From Cytophagales bacterium (GTDB lineage Bacteria > Bacteroidota > Bacteroidia > Cytophagales > Spirosomataceae): 6,080 bases of DNA. The position numbers and the translations under genes were made by a program. Below the pieces are notes generated by a model. The model did no database searches. It saw nothing but the letters and a program-made list of their open reading frames with translations, and was not told the DNA's origin. Positions 1 to 6,080 of the stretch are shown in pieces (the first letter of the stretch is position 1; each line of letters starts with the position of its first letter). The DNA is taken from contig JABMMK010000297.1 in assembly GCA_013205605.1 (NCBI GenBank), positions 1 to 6,080 of the forward strand, given 5' to 3'.

Positions 1-704
1 ATCAATAAAACTCCAGCACCCGCACGAGAACCATAAATAGCGGCAGAAGCAGCATCTTTCAATACGTCAATCGACTCAATGTCGGATGGATTAATATCCG
101 CTAAAGGGTTATTGGTCGTCGAGTTAGCTGAAACGTTATCTGTAGAAATAGGGATACCGTCGATCACCACTAAAGGGAATGAGCTAAGTGATAATGAACT
201 TAAACCACGTACACGAATCACTGGAGGGTTATTCAATAAACCATTAGGCTGTGTGATGTTCACACCTGCTGCTTGGCCCGTTAAACCTTGTGAAAAACTT
301 TGTACAGGACGCTCGGCGATAGCACCACCTTTAATAGTAGAGGCTGCACCGGTAAATTCAACACGCTTTTTGGTGCCATAACCTACTACAACTACTTCAG
401 AAAGTTGGGTATTGTCAACCGACAATTTAACATCAACCACCGAACGATTGCCTACTGCAACTGTTTGAGCATTATAGCCTACAAAGCTAAATACCAATGA
501 AGCTCCTTCACCCACGGAAATGGAATAAGAACCATCTGCAATGGATGTGGTCCCTTTGTTGGAACCCTTAGTGCTAATACTGACACCAGGCAATCCGCCA
601 CCATCTTCTGAAGAAGTGACCTTTCCTGTTACTGTTCTGTTTTGAGCAAATAACGAGCTAACACTAGCTGCTACTAAAACCCAAATTAGTAAGAGTTTTT
701 TCAT
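1..704 (-). CDS. SusC/RagA-family TonB-dependent outer-membrane receptor, N-terminal part (cut by the left edge)
   Basis: This is the first 234 codons of a SusC-type TonB-dependent transporter; the reading frame is open to the window edge and the barrel lies outside. Members of the family are outer-membrane barrels that import glycans or peptides using TonB energy, with a SusD lipoprotein as lid. Reading from the ATG at 704-702, residues 1-20 are a signal peptide (MKKLLLIWVL..., probable cleavage LFA|Q). Residues 22-97 are a carboxypeptidase-regulatory-like beta domain (VTGKVTSSEDG, LPGVSIS, GTTS..DGSY, LVFSFVGY). Residues 101-114 carry a classical TonB box (LSEVVVVGYGTKKR). The plug domain follows from about residue 116, with VIRVRGLSS (162-170), PLVVIDGIPIS (177-187) and the SusC/RagA signature DINPSDIESIDVLKDAASAA (203-222) followed by IYGSRAGAGV. 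No Shine-Dalgarno precedes the start; the leader is A-rich, as is usual in Bacteroidota. It has its own probable promoter and lies beyond the terminator of the upstream pair, so it is a separate unit. A susD partner is expected off the left edge. Substrate unknown. Confidence 0.97.
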   Translation of the reverse strand, partial: MKKLLLIWVLVAASVSSLFAQNRTVTGKVTSSEDGGGLPGVSISTKGSNKGTTSIADGSYSISVGEGASLVFSFVGYNAQTVAVGNRSVVDVKLSVDNTQLSEVVVVGYGTKKRVEFTGAASTIKGGAIAERPVQSFSQGLTGQAAGVNITQPNGLLNNPPVIRVRGLSSLSLSSFPLVVIDGIPISTDNVSANSTTNNPLADINPSDIESIDVLKDAASAAIYGSRAGAGVLL

Positions 705-772
705 GTTTGTTTATTTAAATGAATGTTAACAACAAAATTAAAAAATTATATTTTGTTAATATGCCTTTTTTG

Positions 773-780
773 CAAATTTA
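773..780 (-). promoter_or_regulatory. Probable -7 box of the promoter for the partial susC-like gene
   Basis: On the minus strand the sequence reads TAAATTTG, a full match to the Bacteroidota sigma-ABfr -7 consensus TAnnTTTG. Its last base is 69 bases from the ATG, giving a leader of about 60 bases. No TTTG or TTG is visible about 20 bases further upstream, where the -33 element would be. A weak -33 combined with the neighbouring inverted repeat suggests dependence on an activator, which is an inference. Short motifs like this occur by chance in AT-rich DNA, but the same geometry before the other susC-like gene supports the call. Confidence 0.5.
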
Positions 781-795
781 ATTTAATTTAATTTA
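776..795. repeat. Pentanucleotide tandem repeat (ATTTA)x4 overlapping the -7 box
   Basis: Four perfect, contiguous copies of ATTTA are seen on the plus strand, read TAAAT on the minus strand. The array ends inside the -7 box and fills most of the spacer between it and the upstream inverted repeat. Gain or loss of one unit would move upstream sites by 5 bases, half a helical turn, relative to the -7 box. Four copies is short, and low-complexity AT-rich sequence could produce it by chance. Confidence 0.75.
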
Positions 796-799
796 CTAT

Positions 800-838
800 A
801 AGTAATGAAAGTATTACTTTAATTGAAATTCATTACTT
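800..838. repeat. Inverted repeat, possible operator upstream of the partial susC-like gene
   Basis: The arms AAGTAATGAA (800-809) and TTCATTACTT (829-838) are perfect 10-base inverted copies separated by 19 bases. A third copy of the core, ATTACTT, lies at 813-819, exactly 19 bases from the one at 832-838 in the same orientation. The near arm starts about 20 bases upstream of the -7 box, covering where a -33 element would sit. This placement fits a transcription-factor site, perhaps for an activator; the regulator is not identifiable from this window. Confidence 0.55.
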
Positions 839-940
839 AAATGCGCCAAAAACGAAATAAAAAATAATTAATTAAAATTTTGTTCAAATTTTAACAAATT
901 AAGAATACAAATTGTTTACAAACACTTAATATCCAATAAT

Positions 941-983
941 GGAAAAATGCAAAAAGGTGACCCATTTGAGTCACCTTTTTGCA
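941..983 (-). terminator. Rho-independent terminator of the susCD operon
   Basis: A perfect 14-base inverted repeat has arms TGCAAAAAGGTGAC (948-961) and GTCACCTTTTTGCA (970-983) with an 8-base loop. Read on the minus strand, the stem ends at 948 and is followed directly by TTTTTCC (947-941). The 3' arm itself carries TTTTT, so the transcript ends in two U-runs. The hairpin starts 36 bases after the stop of the susD-like gene. No U-run follows the stem on the plus strand, so it acts leftward only. It separates the susCD pair from the next susC-like gene. Confidence 0.88.
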
Positions 984-1018
984 CGTACTAATTGTTCAAA
1001 TGAAACAATCAAAAGGAA

Positions 1019-2449
1019 TTATTTCTTATCCCAGAACAATTTAGTTGTAACTACATCACCACCGATGGCAGAAGCAGCTGCAGTATAAGAAGTTCCATTT
1101 AAAGTTTGCTCTGTGTTAGGATAAGTTAAACGATTAGGGAATCCCGACTTAGCGTTTACTGGCGCTGTGATTACAGGGTAATCTAAACGACGTAATTCAG
1201 TCCAAGTCTCATATGAACGGTTATATGATGCGATCCATTTCTGCGTACCAATCTTTTGCTTCCAGTCACCTGCAGCAGTTTTATAAGCCACATCAGTTTG
1301 CTCTAAGTAAGCAGCTGCTTGTGCAGCGGTACCTCCCCAGTAGAGGATTGAAGCAGTAATCGCATTGTTATAGTGTTGCTCAGCAGTACCTGCTACATTA
1401 AATCCTCTTTCTTTTGCTTCAGCACGTAAGAATTCAGTCTCAACATAATCAGCTAATACGTAAGGAGCATCAGCGGCAATTACTTTAGCACCTGCGCGAG
1501 AAAAATCAACATATGTATTTACTTTTCCCACTACACCACCAGCATAGTTACCTGCATTGTTTGTGGAGAAATAAGCTGTTTTACGTGGATCATTCCATCC
1601 CGCTAATTTAACCATCAAATCCCTTGCAGCGATGTAATCTTGACGACCACCTAACACGATATCTGCGTATAATGGGTTTTGATTAGGAGATGCTGATAGG
1701 TAAGTAAATAAACCATTATCAGAAGCTGAATTAATTGCACCCGCATCAGATGCCTCAACAGCTGATTTTGCAGCACTTGCATTTTCATCAGCTACAATCA
1801 TAGCTAATTTCATACGCAAGGTGTTAGCAAACTTAACCCATTTGGTCACCGAACCTTTATATACAACATCCTCAGATGAGGTAAATCCAGTTGCATTCAC
1901 GTCAAGTTTTGTGATATCCGCATTTAAACGAGTGATCAAATCGGCTGAAACCGTTTTAGCATCATCGTATTTTGGGAATAAAATAGCTGCATTTAGAGCT
2001 TCTTTGTAAGGAATATTACCAAAAGTATTAACTAGAATACCAAAGGCATACACCTCCATAATATCCAAAATAGCTAATTTATTTGCTTTCTCTTTTGGAA
2101 GTAGAGAAGCATCCGCGCTAATTAAACGAGCCGACTCACGTAAGTCAGCTAATACGTCACGGTACATTGCATTCCACCAAGTATTAGGGATTGCACGAGT
2201 AGCGAAATCATATTGAGCCTCATCTTGATATACCGCCATAGCCCATTGACTCGTGGTAAAACGGAACACGTTTGTGTTCACACTCGCAGTAGCTAAGTTT
2301 CCTGATAGAGACTTGACCGCATTAGAGAACAAAGTAGGTGCTGGAATTGCAGCAGGCTTCTTAGTCTCAACATTTAAGGACGCTAAATCCTCTGTACAAG
2401 CTGATGCAATAAACAAAAGCGGTACAAAAACTAAAAATATTCTTTTCAT
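1019..2449 (-). CDS. SusD/RagB-family nutrient-binding outer-membrane lipoprotein
   Basis: A complete 476-residue SusD-type protein. Such proteins are surface lipoproteins that sit as a hinged lid on the SusC barrel and capture the ligand. Residues 1-17 are a lipoprotein signal peptide with lipobox IASAC, the lipidated residue being C18. E20 and D21 just after it resemble the acidic export signal that sends Bacteroidota lipoproteins to the cell surface. Landmarks resemble the SusD-like_2 group (Pfam PF12771): a helical N-terminal region with YQDEAQYD (74-81) and WWNAMYRDVLADL (91-103), TFGNIPYKEA (142-151), WVKFANTLRMKLAMIV (204-219), GWNDPRKTAYF (284-294), YVLADYVETEFLRAEA (330-345), KWIASYNRSYETWTELRRLD (404-423) and FPNRLTYPNTE (437-447). 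Length is normal for the family and no frame break is seen. It begins 20 bases after the susC-like stop, so the two are surely co-transcribed; a strong terminator follows. The start has no Shine-Dalgarno, only an A/T-rich leader. Ligand cannot be predicted. Confidence 0.97.
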   Translation of the reverse strand: MKRIFLVFVPLLFIASACTEDLASLNVETKKPAAIPAPTLFSNAVKSLSGNLATASVNTNVFRFTTSQWAMAVYQDEAQYDFATRAIPNTWWNAMYRDVLADLRESARLISADASLLPKEKANKLAILDIMEVYAFGILVNTFGNIPYKEALNAAILFPKYDDAKTVSADLITRLNADITKLDVNATGFTSSEDVVYKGSVTKWVKFANTLRMKLAMIVADENASAAKSAVEASDAGAINSASDNGLFTYLSASPNQNPLYADIVLGGRQDYIAARDLMVKLAGWNDPRKTAYFSTNNAGNYAGGVVGKVNTYVDFSRAGAKVIAADAPYVLADYVETEFLRAEAKERGFNVAGTAEQHYNNAITASILYWGGTAAQAAAYLEQTDVAYKTAAGDWKQKIGTQKWIASYNRSYETWTELRRLDYPVITAPVNAKSGFPNRLTYPNTEQTLNGTSYTAAASAIGGDVVTTKLFWDKK

Positions 2450-2469
2450 CTGTATATAATTAAGGATGA

Positions 2470-5400
2470 TTAAAACAATAATTTCACATTGAATCCAATC
2501 GAACGCGTCGTTGGATATGCACCTGATTGATACCCTTGCACGTTTCCAGCAGAAAGGTTCTCTTCAGGATCGGAGTTAGGAATATTTTTATAAATAATCC
2601 ATAAATTACGTCCGTACAACGATAAGTCCACCCCTTTGATTCCACCTAGCTTCGCAACAACTGCACGAGGCAAAGAATAAGTGATGTTTGCTTCACGTAA
2701 TTTCACATAGCTTGCATCGTAAACGAATTGGTGTTGAGGATTAAAAGCATACCCGTAAGTACCATAATAGTTATCTACACGGATTGTATTTTTCGAACCA
2801 TCAGCTAACACACCTGGCATGATTATACCACCACCATCGGAAATTTCACTACGAGATGGATTTCCTTTGTCATTCAGTAAAGCTGATTCTGCTAATACTC
2901 CTGTTGCAGCACCATAGTACTGATCTAACGAGAATACAGAACCACCAGACTTCACATCGACTAAGAAACTTAAAGTAACGTTCTTGTAACGGAACGAGTT
3001 ATTAATACCACCGATCCAGTTAGGATTAACATTACCGATATTATTCGTTGTAGTCGTAGTCATATCGTAACGGCCATTTGATTTCACTAATTTTTCGCCA
3101 TTCACATACTTCCAAGTTCTACCCTTTAAGATACCATAAGGCTCACCTACTGTCGCATTTAATGTAACACCCCCTTGAAAAGATGCCAATTGTAAGTTTA
3201 AGCTTTCATTATAAAGGCTTAATACTTTATTGCGGTTACGAGTGAAGTTGACATTTACATTCCAAGCGAAATCTGGAGTCTTAATAGGAGAACCATAAAC
3301 GCTTAATTCAATACCATTGTTTTCGATGTTACCCGCATTGACAAATGTCGAATTATAACCCGTTGCTGTAGTAACAGACGCAGGCATAATTTGATCCAAT
3401 GTATTTGTTTGGTAGTAAGTCAAATCAAAACCTAAACGATTTTGTAAAAACGACATTTCTAAACCGATCTCTTTGGAGATCGTTTGCTCTGGTTTCAAAC
3501 TAGGATTGTTCTGAGTTCCAGGAACTGAGAATAAAATAGTAGAACCGAATGGAGCTGGTTGATCATATACGTTTTTAATCGCACCCCAAGGTGCATCATT
3601 ACCTACCGTTGCATAGTTTGCGCGTAATTTACCTGAAGTTAACCAAGGTAAATCTTCGATGTGGTGAGAGAATAACCAACTCGCTGAACCTGCATAATAC
3701 AAATAAGCATTGTTCTCTACCGGTAACGTAGATGACTTGTCTTGACGAACTGTTCCGTCTAAGGTTAAGAAATCTTTATAGGTTAATGTAGCACCACCGA
3801 ATAAACCGAATACTTCACGAGGATTGTATGTTTCAGATGGAGCTGAAACAGTTCCTTTCGAGTTAGCGATGGAATATAAACCTGGAACGATTAGACCACC
3901 ATTTGTAATGGCAAAAATCGAGCGGTTCAAAGACTTCCGTAAGTTCAAACCAGCTAATGCTTTTAAGTTTAAATCATTCGTTATGTTTTTATCAAAATTC
4001 GCGATTAAATCATAGTTGATTTCCTCAAAGTGACGATCATAACGAGAATACTCTGGAATATCAGTCGAACCTACGGCAATGCGCTCCTCTTGGAATTCAT
4101 CATAGCTATCCATCGTGATACGACCCATTACGTTTAAATAATCTGTTGGTTTGTAGTTCAACATGGCATTACCAAACATACGTGTACGAGTATCGTTCTG
4201 ATTGTTTTGGTAACGAGTCCAATAGTAGTTATCTGTGTAGATCGGTTTTAAACCTGCTGCTGTAGAAGGATCTGACCAGTTCCATGTTACGTTTTTCTTG
4301 TTACGGAAATACGCATCTTTTTGTTCATAAATATCTACGTTGGTTTGATACCACTGACGGAAGTTTTGATTCACGTTCAATCCATCATAACCTGAGCCAT
4401 AACGACCTAAACCTTCGACTACTGACACGTTAGCCGAAGCAGATGCTGTCAATTTAGAAGAAATAGCGTAAGTCCCTGAAAGGTTCATGATATTCTTAGT
4501 AACCTTAGAGTTAGGTAAAGTTCCACGATCTTCGTTCCGCGTAAATCCTAATTTGAAACTACCTTTATCAGTCGCTCCATCTAAAGAGATATTTGTGTTA
4601 TTTGAAATAGCCGTTTCGTAGAATTTTTCCGGCGTATTTGCCGCTGCCACCCAAGGCTTCGCTTTTAGGTAGTTAGGACCCGCTGGATCAAAAGCATCCC
4701 AATGGTAAACCATCAAGCTAGGATCAAACTTCGTTCCATAAGAAGCATCTTCAGAAGTGGGAACAACTAAATCATCCTTACCATCTCCATTTGCATCGAA
4801 AAAGAAGAAACCATCTTTTTGATATGGATCCGAATAACCTGCACCATACTGATTTTGATATTTAGGAAAAGTAGTACCATCAATGGTACCTACTGATAAG
4901 CCTGAGTTAATAGTTAAACCTAAACCTTTCTTTGCTTTTTTAGAAGTGATCATGATCACACCATTTGAAGCACGAGAACCGTAAAGAGCCGTAGCCGCCG
5001 CACCTTTCAATACAGTCATAGACTCAATGTCATCCGGGTTAATATCCGCAGCTGCATTACCATAATCATAACCACCACGACCTGTACGTTGGTTAGAAGT
5101 GTTCGTTACTGAGTTATCAATAGGAACTCCATCCACAACGAATAGGGCTTGGTTATTACCAGTCAAGGACTTTGAACCACGGATAACTACGTTAGTAGAT
5201 CCACCGATCGAGTTACCTTGTGTGATCTGCACACCTGATACTTTACCAGAAAGTTGTGAAAATGCATTACCTGAACGAACCCGAGTAAGTTCCTCACCTT
5301 TTATCTGCTGAGCAGCATAAGGCAATGAATTCTTTGTACGGGTTAAACCCAATGCAGTGACAATCACTTCGTTCAACTCAGAAGCGTCTGAAGCTAAAGC

Positions 5401-5676
5401 AACATTGATCGTGGATTGAGATCCTACACTGATTGTTTGAGGCTTATAGCCAACAAAACTAAAAACGAGCGCATCTGAATTACTTACCATAATTTTGTAA
5501 GAACCGTCAGATGTTGACGTAGTACCACGAGCGGTACCTTTTAGGCTGATACTAACTCCCGGAAGAGCCGAACCATCCTCAGAAGAAGTAACCTTTCCAG
5601 TTACTTGCCTTGTTTGAGCTAGAGATGAACTGAATGCAGCCATCACTATTACCCATACGAGTAAGAGTTTTTTCAT
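2470..5676 (-). CDS. SusC/RagA-family TonB-linked outer-membrane transporter (complete)
   Basis: A complete 1068-residue SusC-type transporter, normal in length. It should form the outer-membrane barrel of an import complex with the SusD-like lipoprotein encoded 20 bases downstream. Residues 1-20 are a signal peptide (cleavage SLA|Q). Residues 24-96 are a carboxypeptidase-regulatory-like domain (VTGKVTSSEDG, LPGVSISLKG, LVFSFVGY). The TonB-box region is LNEVIVTALGLTRTK (101-115), the 'VTALG' type rather than 'VVGYG'. The plug (about 116-247) contains VVIRGSKSL (163-171), ALFVVDGVPIDN (177-188) and the SusC/RagA signature DINPDDIESMTVLKGAAATA (211-230) followed by LYGSRASNGVIMITSKK. The remainder is a beta-barrel of alternating strands ending in SIGFNVKLLF, with the terminal Phe expected for outer-membrane insertion, and the conserved YVKLREANITYSLP (990-1003) near the C-terminus. 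An EF-hand-like loop lies at 294-302. No frameshift was seen. The start has an A-rich leader (ACAAACAAACAAAC). The substrate is unknown; no degradative enzyme is encoded nearby. Confidence 0.98.
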   Translation of the reverse strand: MKKLLLVWVIVMAAFSSSLAQTRQVTGKVTSSEDGSALPGVSISLKGTARGTTSTSDGSYKIMVSNSDALVFSFVGYKPQTISVGSQSTINVALASDASELNEVIVTALGLTRTKNSLPYAAQQIKGEELTRVRSGNAFSQLSGKVSGVQITQGNSIGGSTNVVIRGSKSLTGNNQALFVVDGVPIDNSVTNTSNQRTGRGGYDYGNAAADINPDDIESMTVLKGAAATALYGSRASNGVIMITSKKAKKGLGLTINSGLSVGTIDGTTFPKYQNQYGAGYSDPYQKDGFFFFDANGDGKDDLVVPTSEDASYGTKFDPSLMVYHWDAFDPAGPNYLKAKPWVAAANTPEKFYETAISNNTNISLDGATDKGSFKLGFTRNEDRGTLPNSKVTKNIMNLSGTYAISSKLTASASANVSVVEGLGRYGSGYDGLNVNQNFRQWYQTNVDIYEQKDAYFRNKKNVTWNWSDPSTAAGLKPIYTDNYYWTRYQNNQNDTRTRMFGNAMLNYKPTDYLNVMGRITMDSYDEFQEERIAVGSTDIPEYSRYDRHFEEINYDLIANFDKNITNDLNLKALAGLNLRKSLNRSIFAITNGGLIVPGLYSIANSKGTVSAPSETYNPREVFGLFGGATLTYKDFLTLDGTVRQDKSSTLPVENNAYLYYAGSASWLFSHHIEDLPWLTSGKLRANYATVGNDAPWGAIKNVYDQPAPFGSTILFSVPGTQNNPSLKPEQTISKEIGLEMSFLQNRLGFDLTYYQTNTLDQIMPASVTTATGYNSTFVNAGNIENNGIELSVYGSPIKTPDFAWNVNVNFTRNRNKVLSLYNESLNLQLASFQGGVTLNATVGEPYGILKGRTWKYVNGEKLVKSNGRYDMTTTTTNNIGNVNPNWIGGINNSFRYKNVTLSFLVDVKSGGSVFSLDQYYGAATGVLAESALLNDKGNPSRSEISDGGGIIMPGVLADGSKNTIRVDNYYGTYGYAFNPQHQFVYDASYVKLREANITYSLPRAVVAKLGGIKGVDLSLYGRNLWIIYKNIPNSDPEENLSAGNVQGYQSGAYPTTRSIGFNVKLLF
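4771..4797 (-). other. EF-hand-like calcium-binding loop within the SusC-like protein
   Basis: Codons 294-302 encode DANGDGKDD, preceded by four phenylalanines (F290-F293). The spacing D294, N296, D298, D302 around G299 fits the DxNxDG loop of EF-hand and dockerin-type calcium sites. It lies about 45 residues after the plug, in the first extracellular part of the barrel, and is followed by the family-typical SEDASYGTKFDPSL...WDAFDP segment. Calcium binding is inferred from the motif only. Confidence 0.5.
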
Positions 5677-5744
5677 GTTTGTTTGTTTGTTAATGAAAAA
5701 ATAATTTTAAAAGTCCCTAAAATTAGGAATTTTTCTATGTATGC

Positions 5745-5752
5745 CAAAGAAA
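5745..5752 (-). promoter_or_regulatory. Candidate -7 box for the complete susC-like gene
   Basis: The minus strand reads TTTCTTTG, seven of eight positions of the TAnnTTTG -7 box (the A is missing). Its last base lies 69 bases from the ATG, the same distance as the better-matching box before the partial susC-like gene. No -33 TTTG is seen; an inverted repeat covers that place. A perfect TAnnTTTG match (TAATTTTG, 5916-5909) lies further upstream and would give a leader of about 225 bases; it is the main alternative. Confidence 0.35.
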
Positions 5753-5764
5753 AAATTAAAAAAA

Positions 5765-5807
5765 TGGCTTATTTAATTGAAAAATTGGGAAAATTAGAAA
5801 TAAGCCA
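5765..5807. repeat. Inverted repeat, possible operator of the susCD operon
   Basis: The arms TGGCTTATTT (5765-5774) and AAATAAGCCA (5798-5807) are perfect 10-base inverted copies separated by 23 bases. The near arm starts 12 bases upstream of the candidate -7 box and covers the -33 position. The arms differ in sequence from the repeat in the same place before the partial susC-like gene, which suggests a different regulator. Nothing here identifies the regulator. Confidence 0.5.
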
Positions 5808-5921
5808 AAGGATCATTTTGTATTTTTTTAAGTTAATGGCTAAATACAATTAAATTTTTGCACTATTATATGATAAAGTTCAATTCATTATTTGATTGTT
5901 AATTATGCCAAAATTAAAAGC

Positions 5922-5982
5922 AAATAATATTGGGTTGAAAAATATCACTAAATCGTGTCGATAAAATAAACCAATATTATTT
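5922..5982. repeat. 12-base perfect inverted repeat in the distal upstream region
   Basis: The arms AAATAATATTGG (5922-5933) and CCAATATTATTT (5971-5982) are perfect inverted copies with a 37-base spacer. Two more pairs follow inside the arms after one mismatch. Only two GC pairs are in the stem and no clear U-run follows directly, so a terminator is unlikely. It lies just upstream of the alternative -7 box at 5916-5909, so it could be an operator or, less likely, a leader hairpin. Confidence 0.5.
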
Positions 5983-5989
5983 TAATATC

Positions 5990-6027
5990 TCCTCATGCCG
6001 ACTTGCCAACAAAGCGCGACATGGGGA
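5990..6027. repeat. GC-richer imperfect hairpin near the right edge
   Basis: TCCTCATG (5990-5997) pairs with CATGGGGA (6020-6027) over eight positions including one G-T pair, and two further pairs form inside after a mismatch. The enclosed bases 5998-6019 are clearly richer in G and C than the flanks. No U-run follows on either strand. It may be a protein-binding site, the relic of a coding end, or chance. Confidence 0.3.
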
Positions 6028-6080
6028 AATCTTAAAATTCAAAAATTGTTTAGATTAGTTTTATTTATATAATGGCATTC

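Larger units (their letters stand above)
705..1018. other. Intergenic regulatory region between the two SusC loci
   Basis: This AT-rich stretch of about 310 bases holds no convincing gene. From right to left it contains the terminator hairpin of the susCD operon (983-941), an AT-rich spacer, an inverted repeat (800-838), an ATTTA tandem repeat (776-795) overlapping a -7 promoter box (780-773), and a leader of about 60 bases ending in an A-rich tract before the ATG at 704. Every strong signal points leftwards, toward the partial susC-like gene. Confidence 0.8.
5677..6080. other. Gene-free upstream region of the susCD operon
   Basis: About 400 very AT-rich bases with no supportable gene on either strand. 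They hold an A-rich leader before the ATG, a CCTAA-AA-TTAGG hairpin-like sequence (5716-5727), a possible -7 box (5752-5745), and inverted repeats at 5765-5807, 5922-5982 and 5990-6027. No end or start of a neighbouring gene can be supported at the right edge, so the operon appears to begin here. Confidence 0.7.

Noticed and set aside
79..500. Two overlapping plus-strand open frames (79-381 and 300-500)
   Set aside because: They lie wholly antisense to the partial susC-like gene, whose minus-strand frame shows clear family motifs throughout. Their translations show no recognisable domain.
1821..2459. Plus-strand open frames at 1821-2009 and 2253-2459
   Set aside because: They are antisense to the susD-like gene, and the translations are low in any recognisable motif. 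They are products of the codon pattern on the other strand.
3824..5311. Plus-strand open frames at 3824-4015 and 5099-5311
   Set aside because: They are antisense to the complete susC-like gene. The second lies opposite the plug, and a similar antisense frame opposite the other plug is explained by the homology of the two genes.
5716..5727. CCTAA-AA-TTAGG palindrome as a terminator or operator
   Set aside because: Five-base arms with a two-base loop are too short to form a stable terminator, and such palindromes are common in AT-rich DNA.
5772..5782. TTTAATTGAAA shared with 818-828 in the other upstream region
   Set aside because: The 11-base match lies at different distances from the two -7 boxes (gaps of about 19 and 37 bases) and is low in complexity, so chance is likely.
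5909..5916. TAATTTTG as the main promoter of the susCD operon
   Set aside because: It matches the -7 box fully, but would leave a leader of about 225 bases and has no -33 element. It is kept only as an alternative to the box at 5752-5745.
5993..6022. Nine-codon minus-strand frame (MSRFVGKSA) in the GC-richer patch
   Set aside because: It is too short, has no ribosome-binding or A-rich leader, and has no context as a leader peptide, being more than 300 bases from the susC start.
6072..6080. ATG GCA TTC at the right edge as the start of a plus-strand gene
   Set aside because: Only three codons are visible. The A/T-rich sequence before it would suit a Bacteroidota start, but nothing else supports it.
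1..6080. CRISPR array, tRNA, rRNA, insertion sequence or phage genes
   Set aside because: No regularly spaced repeats, cloverleaf sequences, transposase motifs or terminal inverted repeats were seen on either strand.

Overview
The window is an ordinary-looking but informative piece of a Bacteroidota chromosome that carries two SusC-type nutrient-uptake loci in tandem, all on the minus strand. The phylum call rests on the SusC/SusD pairing itself, on start codons preceded by A-rich leaders with no Shine-Dalgarno sequence, on a TAnnTTTG-type promoter -7 box, and on the AT-rich intergenic DNA. The short signal peptide ending in A-Q and the low GC would suit a Cytophagales-like organism, but this is a guess.

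Layout, in the direction of transcription (right to left): 5677-6080 is a gene-free, AT-rich upstream region with three inverted repeats and a possible promoter. Next comes a complete susC-like gene (5676-2470, 1068 aa), then after 20 bases a complete susD-like lipoprotein gene (2449-1019, 476 aa). A strong intrinsic terminator (983-941) closes this two-gene operon. A second upstream region (1018-705) carries a good -7 box overlapping a pentanucleotide repeat, plus an inverted repeat that could be an operator. It drives a second susC-like gene (704-1), of which only the first 234 codons are in the window.

How they work together: SusC-type proteins are TonB-dependent outer-membrane barrels, and SusD-type lipoproteins are the surface lids that bind ligand over them. 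The complete pair should form one import complex. The partial SusC probably has its own SusD beyond the left edge. The two SusC proteins match at 61 of the first 100 residues without gaps and share 25 identical bases across their start codons. They belong to different TonB-box types (VVVVGYGTKKR versus VIVTALGLTR), so they look like related but separately specialised systems. No enzyme, sensor, sigma or anti-sigma gene is in the window, so the substrate cannot be named.

I found no undescribed gene system. The best leads are regulatory: two promoters with the same geometry, both lacking a clear -33 element and both with a different inverted repeat over the -33 position, and a short tandem repeat overlapping one -7 box.
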